Source: Paenibacillus nuruki (GTDB taxonomy: Bacteria > Bacillota > Bacilli > Paenibacillales > Paenibacillaceae). Taken from it: 48,471 nt of DNA. The translations under genes were made by a program, and so were the position numbers. The stretch spans positions 1-48,471 of the forward strand of contig NZ_MDER01000033.1 in the NCBI RefSeq assembly GCF_001721045.1, written 5' to 3'. Numbering within the stretch: the first letter of the stretch is position 1; each line of letters opens with the position of its first letter. The notes below the pieces were generated by a model. That model was not told the DNA's origin, did no database searches, and saw only the letters and a list, made by a program, of their open reading frames with translations. Shown here piece after piece: positions 43,391 through 48,471 of the stretch.

Positions 43391-44230
43391 TTAACTGATA
43401 ATAATACATTTACTATGACTGCTATGTCCAATTCCGGTCGATTTCACTATCGGAATCGGCTTTTTGGCTGTTAGCTTTAGAAGATGCTGTTGAATAAGAT
43501 CCCATTCATGATGTTGTTCTATTTCAGTAAATGTTCCTAACAATATTCCAGAACAAGTAGCAAATATACCGACTTGATCCATTTGATCCACCATAGAGAT
43601 GATTCGATGGACACGTCCACTCCATGCTTCCAATAAAATAACTTTACCCGAAACCTCAGGGAAATACGGAGTACCGACTAATTTTAAAAAGCAACGAATA
43701 TTGCCTCCAATCACATCGCCATTTAGATTATCACCTTGAACAAAATCAAAATCGAAATCATACAAATCCGAAGCTCCTTCAAAAAAGGTACGATAAAATT
43801 GCTGTCGTTGTTCTGCACCCTTTTCTTTGACCAAGTTCATGATTTGATAATGATACGTCTGAATATGAGATTGATGCACCATAGCGTTCAGAACAACAGT
43901 CAGATCGCTCATCCCAAAAAAAGCAGTCTGTGCTGTACGAATCTGTTCATAATGAAGGTGTGGAAGTACGCCATTAGCCAGGTCGCCGCCAGAGATATCA
44001 AAAATAGCTTTGATCTGCGGATCAGCAAATAAACGATTTAACTCATTGGCTTTTTCTTGGGAAGCCTGAATAGTATGGGGTTGCATCAATACTTTAGATT
44101 CGACAACTTGAAGCCCCCACTGTTGCAAATATCCGATCAATTCATTAATCTGTACTCGGCGATCAGGTGAAATAGGATCCGAGCAAGCGACCAATGCTAC
44201 TGTATCTCCAGATTTCAATTGCAGTGTCAT
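43391..44230 (-). CDS. S66-family peptidase (LD-carboxypeptidase/MccF-like)
   Basis: This is a 279-residue cytoplasmic serine peptidase of family S66. The catalytic triad is readable: Ser108 in FFGMSDLT, Glu201 in LLEAWSG and His269 in GIGHSSHS. DISGGDLANGVLPHL forms the substrate loop. Members are LD-carboxypeptidases of peptidoglycan recycling or MccF-type immunity enzymes that cut peptide-nucleotide antibiotics. It is slightly shorter than typical LdcA (about 300). The neighbourhood does not decide between the two roles. Confidence 0.88.
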   Translation of the reverse strand: MTLQLKSGDTVALVACSDPISPDRRVQINELIGYLQQWGLQVVESKVLMQPHTIQASQEKANELNRLFADPQIKAIFDISGGDLANGVLPHLHYEQIRTAQTAFFGMSDLTVVLNAMVHQSHIQTYHYQIMNLVKEKGAEQRQQFYRTFFEGASDLYDFDFDFVQGDNLNGDVIGGNIRCFLKLVGTPYFPEVSGKVILLEAWSGRVHRIISMVDQMDQVGIFATCSGILLGTFTEIEQHHEWDLIQQHLLKLTAKKPIPIVKSTGIGHSSHSKCIIIS

Positions 44231-44265
44231 TTATGTATTGCTCCTCTCTGTTGAGTGTGATCACC

Positions 44266-44769
44266 TTATGAATCCAGTATAACGGATAATTGATAAAACT
44301 TTTTATCCACTTGCATTACTGGAAAAGAAGCAGGTAGTTGGGTTACTTCTATTTCTTGAAAGCTATTTTTCTCATAAAATCGATGGGCGGCTATAAATTG
44401 TAGAGTTGTGCCTAAATATATATGCGTCAATTGCTGTTGGGTTGCCCACGAAACGGCTTGTTGTAACAATAATGTAGCTGTATTCCACACTTTTCCTCGA
44501 TAATCAGAATGGACAAACATTTTGCGAAGAGCGACCTGTTGATTCCCTATATCTAACAAAGCAATCGTACCCACTACTTGATCACCAGCACAAGCCACCC
44601 AGAAGTTACCGTTCCCTTTTTGATAAAAAGATTGAATGGATAACAGGTCTGGCTGATCTTGCTTAGTAATAGGTATATTGTATTCTTGTTGCTGAATATG
44701 GAGAATAAGCTGTACTATTTGCTCTTGATCACTGTCTGCGTAATTTCGAATACTTAGCGATGAATTCAT
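44266..44769 (-). CDS. GNAT-family N-acetyltransferase
   Basis: This is a 167-residue GNAT protein from ATG 44769, which has AAAGGAG 8 nt upstream. The four motifs are recognisable (IRNYADSDQEQIVQLIL, GTIALLDI, VALRKMFVHSDYRGK, HRFYEKNSFQEI). The acetyl-CoA loop reads YRGKVWNTA instead of the usual RGxGxG/A, so cofactor binding may be altered. The ATG overlaps the stop of the upstream small gene (ATGA), so the two are coupled. Substrate unknown. Confidence 0.85.
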   Translation of the reverse strand: MNSSLSIRNYADSDQEQIVQLILHIQQQEYNIPITKQDQPDLLSIQSFYQKGNGNFWVACAGDQVVGTIALLDIGNQQVALRKMFVHSDYRGKVWNTATLLLQQAVSWATQQQLTHIYLGTTLQFIAAHRFYEKNSFQEIEVTQLPASFPVMQVDKKFYQLSVILDS

Positions 44770-45110
44770 TGGCGATACTCCTTTAGGAAAGAATTCCATT
44801 TCTTTTTGGAAAAAGGTTTATATAACAACATCTCAAACCGATCATATTGTTGTTCATTCATACGTAGAACTATAGCTTTTTTAGCAATTTTAGCACAGGG
44901 TTGTGAAGAATAGTTTGGACTTCCTAACTTTCTTCGGACAGGAATATTAAATTGCAACAGATCCGCTAAATCGTTCCAGCCTTCCCAGCTCCATCTAGCT
45001 TTGCGTTTCCAATCTATCGCATATAATATGTAATCAGATGTAGAGTTATTTTGTTTTTCGATCATAATCCATGTAGAAGGAATGATTTTTTGAGCTTGTC
45101 GTTGATTCAT
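44766..45110 (-). CDS. Small hypothetical protein coupled to GNAT gene
   Basis: The frame extends to 45245, but ATG 45110 with GGGAG 5 nt upstream is the plausible start, giving 114 residues. The upstream part would cover the AEC gene's terminator. The protein is basic and Trp-rich (WIMIEKQNN, YAIDWKRKARWSWEGWNDLADLL), with no signal peptide. I do not recognise it with certainty. Its stop overlaps the GNAT start, so it may be a partner or substrate of that enzyme. Confidence 0.65.
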   Translation of the reverse strand: MNQRQAQKIIPSTWIMIEKQNNSTSDYILYAIDWKRKARWSWEGWNDLADLLQFNIPVRRKLGSPNYSSQPCAKIAKKAIVLRMNEQQYDRFEMLLYKPFSKKKWNSFLKEYRQ

Positions 45111-45201
45111 ATTTGCTCCCTCACAATATGATTTCGTTATTATTCTATTTTCATATGAATAGCTGTAAAATTCAACTACTATCAAGTAGATTGCAAAATA
45201 A

Positions 45202-45238
45202 AAAGCCATTCGCCGGAAATCTTTCAGCGAACGACTTT
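45202..45238 (-). terminator. Terminator of the AEC transporter gene
   Basis: A 12-bp stem with G-T pairs (minus-strand arms AAAGTCGTTCGC and GCGAATGGCTTT) is followed on the minus strand by TTATTTT, 50 nt past the transporter stop. Confidence 0.75.
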
Positions 45239-45288
45239 GATTCAAAATTTATTTTAAAATTAAAATGTATGATCTACGAAAATACATT

Positions 45289-46251
45289 TTACAATAAAAT
45301 CGAGATTAGGATAGGTAAAGATATCAAGGATAATACGGAGCTAATCACAAATGAAGAAGCTGTTTCGACTTCTAACGTTTCAAAGCGAGAAGCAATCATC
45401 GCTGCTACAGCCGAACCCGGGAAAGATACTAATAATACAGCCATTGTAATATCTGTTGATGATAATCCAAATGCTAGAGCTAATACATATGTTAAGATCG
45501 GCAATCCAACTACTTTTAAGACTGAAATGCTAATTGCATTTGAGCTGAATTGAATCCGATTCAAACCAATCGTTACACCAATAGCAAATAGTGCAGCACC
45601 CGATGTAATACTACCAATCTGATCCAAGGAACTTTGCAGCAATTCAGGAGAATGGAATCCGAACATCGTAAGCACAACCCCTAATAAAGGAACACAGGCT
45701 AGCGGCTCTCTAAGACCATGTAAGATCGAATGTACAGTTAATTTCAGTAAATTCTCTGGATGTCCATCTTGTTGTCCTGCTTGTGTTTTTTTACCAACAG
45801 AACTCACAATAGTTGCAATTGGATCGAGAAGAGCATTCACAACAATACCTGTAATCGCAATTGGAATAGCCACTTCCGCTGCACCAAACAAACTTCCAAG
45901 TACAGGTATACCCATAAAAGCAAAAGAAGGTTGAGTGGCATTTAATGAGAAAATAGATGATCTATTTAAATCCTTTTTAAATACTAAGCGTAGGACTAAT
46001 AGCAAAATCACATAAAAGCCGATAATCCCCAAAAACATAGTGATAAAAAAAGGCCATTTATCGATTAACGTTTGTTTACTTGTTGTAGTGATTCCAATAA
46101 AAAGATGTGCAGGTAATGCAAATTTGGTCACTAATGTATTTAAACCTTTGGACGATGCAGAATTAAATACTTTAAAATGACCGCCCAAAAAGCCAAGTAT
46201 GATGACAAAGAAAATAGGAATTAAAATAATAAAAATATGACCGACTGACAT
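45289..46251 (-). CDS. AEC-family transporter (probable malate/organic acid permease)
   Basis: This is a 320-residue membrane protein of the auxin efflux carrier family with about ten segments in two five-helix halves. It has the typical NALLDPIATIVSSVG and LFAIGVTIGL segments. It lies 103 nt after the malic enzyme gene on the same strand, and AEC members near malic enzymes are malate or malonate permeases. GGAGG precedes the ATG by 9 nt. Two short palindromes sit in the gap (46294-46304 and 46304-46316), of unknown role. Confidence 0.87.
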   Translation of the reverse strand: MSVGHIFIILIPIFFVIILGFLGGHFKVFNSASSKGLNTLVTKFALPAHLFIGITTTSKQTLIDKWPFFITMFLGIIGFYVILLLVLRLVFKKDLNRSSIFSLNATQPSFAFMGIPVLGSLFGAAEVAIPIAITGIVVNALLDPIATIVSSVGKKTQAGQQDGHPENLLKLTVHSILHGLREPLACVPLLGVVLTMFGFHSPELLQSSLDQIGSITSGAALFAIGVTIGLNRIQFSSNAISISVLKVVGLPILTYVLALAFGLSSTDITMAVLLVSFPGSAVAAMIASRFETLEVETASSFVISSVLSLISLPILISILL

Positions 46252-46354
46252 GATGTAGGACCTCCATTATATTTTCAAATCTACCCTTTACAGGGCAGAC
46301 TGCCTATCCTAGATAGACAATCTGAGAGTGAAGCTATGTGTAGCATAATGATAT

Positions 46355-48070
46355 TTAGCTTACTGGCGTCATCTCTGTAGATTTAACGGTTCTATATACG
46401 GGATGCCACATTGCGTCTTTGACAGCTTGTTCGATATCGTCTGGTGTGTTTTGAGCTACACCATCTTGAATAGCGGCTTTAGCGACAGCGACAGCCACCT
46501 CGAACGATACAGATTGTAGATTTTTCACTCTAGGTAAAAGTGGAGCGCCTAGATCAGAAGAGTCAACCGCATGAGCAACAGCATCAGCTGCCGCTGTAAA
46601 CATGCCTTTGGTAAATACATTGGCTTTGGCAACAATTGCACCAAGACCAAGACCCGGGAACACAAAAGCGTTGTTGGATTGACCAAATTCGAAAGTCGTT
46701 CCTTTATATTCAATTGATTCAAATGGGCTACCTGTAGCAATCAATGCTTTGCCGTCTGTCCATGCGATCAAGTCAGCTGGTACTGCTTCAGCCAGTGATG
46801 TTGGATTCGACATCGGCATAATCATAGGACGTTCTACGTGTTTAGCCATTTCTTTTATGATTTCTTCTGTAAATGCTCCGGTTACGCCTGAAGTACCAAT
46901 CATAATCGTAGGTTTGACTTGTTTCACGACTTCAAGCAAGCTGACTTTGCCATTCTCGTCTGTTTCCCAGTTTGCAATTTCAGACATTTGGCGAAGATAT
47001 GGTTTTTGGAAAGCAAATACATTTTCTGTTTCTTCTGTTAATAGACCGCGATAATCGTATGCCCAGAAGCGACCTTCTGCTTCTTCTTGTGACAATCCTT
47101 CTTTCATCATCGCATCACGAATTTGATCAGCATTCCCAATGCCTGCTGCGCCGGGTCCAAATACCAATACACGTTGATCTTTCAGTGATGTACCACTTAC
47201 TTGTAGACCTGACATAACTGCTGCTAAAGTAACTGCGCCTGTACCTTGAATATCATCATTAAATGTCAAAATCTGATCGCCATATTTTTCAATGATATTA
47301 CGTGCATTTACATTGCCAAGGTCTTCCCAGTGTAATAAGACGTTAGGGAACAATTTCATAGCTGTTTGTACATAACGATCGACGAACTCATCGTATTTAT
47401 CTCCACGTACTCTTTCATGACGGTTGCCCATATATAATGGATCATTTAATAATTTCTGATTGTTCGTCCCTGCATCCAACACAACCGCAAGCACGCGACT
47501 AGGGTCAATCCCTACAGCAGCAGTATATAAAGCTAATTTACCAATAGCGATATTAATACCACCTACACCCCAGTCACCAATACCCAGAATACTTTCAGAG
47601 TCAGTAGCCACGATCAGGTCGATATCTCCAGGTTGTACGCCTGTATTACGGAACGCTTCTTCTATTCCGTCCATATGATCAATTGAAAGATAGACACCAC
47701 CTGGTTTGTGATACTGTTGGCTGTATTCTTGAATCGCTTGTCCTACGGTTGGTGTGTATACAATAGGAAGAAATTCACTTAAATGCTCGCTCAGTAGACG
47801 ATAGTAAAGAACAACATTGCGATTATATAGATCATTTAACATTGTATTTTTGCGAAGGTTATTCGGTTCACTGCTAATCTGATCGTATACACGGTTCACT
47901 TGTTCTTCAATCGTTAAGATCATTGGAGGCAATATTCCGTTCAGTTCCAAATCTGTTCGTTCTTCTGCTGTAAAAGCAACCCCTTTATTTAAGATAGGGT
48001 TAGCTAAAATTTCTTTTCCTTTAAGAATCGTTTTAATAGAACCATCATTATCAAGATAAAAAGCGTTCAT
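46355..48070 (-). CDS. NAD-type malic enzyme
   Basis: This is a 571-residue malate dehydrogenase (oxaloacetate-decarboxylating). Family blocks in order are [32 protein letters not shown], the metal-site [10 protein letters not shown] and [14 protein letters not shown], the dinucleotide fold [10 protein letters not shown] and MSNPTS. The length fits the large malic enzymes (MaeA/MleA type), and GPGAAGIG fits NAD use. I chose ATG 48070 with AAGGA upstream instead of ATG 48100. Together with the AEC permease it would support malate uptake and conversion to pyruvate, probably under the divergent LysR regulator. Confidence 0.94.
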   Translation of the reverse strand: MNAFYLDNDGSIKTILKGKEILANPILNKGVAFTAEERTDLELNGILPPMILTIEEQVNRVYDQISSEPNNLRKNTMLNDLYNRNVVLYYRLLSEHLSEFLPIVYTPTVGQAIQEYSQQYHKPGGVYLSIDHMDGIEEAFRNTGVQPGDIDLIVATDSESILGIGDWGVGGINIAIGKLALYTAAVGIDPSRVLAVVLDAGTNNQKLLNDPLYMGNRHERVRGDKYDEFVDRYVQTAMKLFPNVLLHWEDLGNVNARNIIEKYGDQILTFNDDIQGTGAVTLAAVMSGLQVSGTSLKDQRVLVFGPGAAGIGNADQIRDAMMKEGLSQEEAEGRFWAYDYRGLLTEETENVFAFQKPYLRQMSEIANWETDENGKVSLLEVVKQVKPTIMIGTSGVTGAFTEEIIKEMAKHVERPMIMPMSNPTSLAEAVPADLIAWTDGKALIATGSPFESIEYKGTTFEFGQSNNAFVFPGLGLGAIVAKANVFTKGMFTAAADAVAHAVDSSDLGAPLLPRVKNLQSVSFEVAVAVAKAAIQDGVAQNTPDDIEQAVKDAMWHPVYRTVKSTEMTPVS

Positions 48071-48141
48071 TTGTATTTCCTTCTTTCGTAAAATTGTCAT
48101 ATATGTGTTTTTTCTGTGTCTAAATCGTGATTACATTATTA

Positions 48142-48170
48142 ATAATAGTATCATTTTGACATATTGTAAA
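48142..48170 (-). promoter_or_regulatory. Promoter of the malic enzyme operon
   Basis: Minus-strand TTTACA (48165-48170) and TATTAT (48142-48147) have an exact 17-bp spacer, about 72 bp before the ATG. A TATCATA half-site lies directly upstream of the -35. Confidence 0.7.
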
Positions 48171-48180
48171 GGTCATTTTC

Positions 48181-48372
48181 TATCATAAATAATTTAATAA
48201 TTGATAAAAACTATGATAAATATAAATATTACATTTTTAAATCGTATTTGCAGAAATTATTTTCATATATAAATCCGTTTACATTGCTGTCGTATATGCT
48301 AAAATTGATATATTGAATACATAACTGATAATAATGGTAAAATGGTTTATCATAGTTAAAAACAATGATAAA
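48181..48372. promoter_or_regulatory. LysR-type binding sites in the maeA/lysR divergent region
   Basis: The perfect dyad TTTATCAT-N11-ATGATAAA (48346-48372) has the spacing of LysR boxes. A second pair, TATCATA (48181-48187) and TATGATA (48212-48218), abuts the malic enzyme -35. The region 48071-48428 holds no gene. Confidence 0.6.
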
Positions 48373-48428
48373 AGATGAAAAAAATAATCATTTTACTTCT
48401 CATTCTGAGATTTAGGAAAGGAATACGT

Positions 48429-48471
48429 ATGGAAATTAGACAACTTGAATATTTTGTCGCCGTATGCGAGG
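48429..48471 (+). CDS. LysR-family regulator, N-terminus only (runs off right edge)
   Basis: The first 14 codons, MEIRQLEYFVAVCE, are the classic opening of a LysR helix-turn-helix domain. AGGAAAGGA stands 6 nt before the ATG. It diverges from the malic enzyme gene and is presumably its malate-responsive activator (MleR-like), an inference from position. Confidence 0.85.
   Translation, partial: MEIRQLEYFVAVCE

Noticed and set aside
1-48471. CRISPR arrays, tRNA or rRNA genes, insertion sequences, prophage modules
   Set aside because: I found no regularly spaced direct repeats, no transposase or integrase frames and no recognisable structural RNA on reading the window.

Overview
The window is a low-GC, densely packed bacterial chromosome segment. 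Gene content, Shine-Dalgarno strength, lipoprotein signals and a Bacillus-type Zur box point to a Firmicute, most likely Paenibacillus or a close relative. This is inferred from gene families, because no rRNA gene or other phylogenetic marker is present. Most genes lie on the minus strand. I saw no tRNA, rRNA, CRISPR array, insertion sequence or prophage.

Region 1 (1-9.9 kb): after the tail of an unrecognised AT-rich plus-strand gene comes a complete nine-gene opine-metallophore locus in the order cntK-L-M-A-B-C-D-F-E, read right to left. It covers a histidine racemase, a nicotianamine-synthase-like aminobutyryltransferase, an opine dehydrogenase, a nickel/peptide-type ABC importer (A, B, C, D, F) and an MFS exporter. 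A near-perfect Zur operator sits just downstream of the cntK promoter. Residues in CntM suggest a staphylopine-type product (D-His, pyruvate, NADPH) rather than an alpha-ketoglutarate-derived one.

Region 2 (9.9-21.3 kb): a secreted beta-helix protein and a sugar-catabolic cluster. The cluster has a PfkB kinase, a GH4 glycosidase, a sugar ABC importer without its own ATPase, a DeoR regulator, a LacC-like kinase and a class II bisphosphate aldolase. A divergent AgaS-like SIS protein faces the aldolase gene. The 280-bp divergent promoter carries five copies or variants of one 15-bp palindrome overlapping both promoters. Together these suggest a galactose-series or amino-sugar pathway ending in tagatose-1,6-bisphosphate cleavage.

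Region 3 (21.3-31.7 kb): a TauE-type permease divergent from a WYL regulator, DinB and YdeI-like proteins, an amidohydrolase overlapping a 1047-residue GNAT fusion protein, and a GH42 beta-galactosidase divergent from an AraC regulator.

Region 4 (31.7-42.5 kb): a TetR regulator, an RND efflux pump with its lipoprotein adaptor, a NarL-type two-component system, an NmrA-like reductase, and a TetX-like FAD monooxygenase with its own TetR repressor. The pump operon and the two-component operon share an upstream sequence element. The monooxygenase promoter has a perfect palindromic operator between its -35 and -10.

Region 5 (42.5 kb to end): a hypothetical protein, an S66 peptidase, a GNAT protein with a small partner, an AEC transporter, a malic enzyme, and the start of a divergent LysR regulator running off the right edge.
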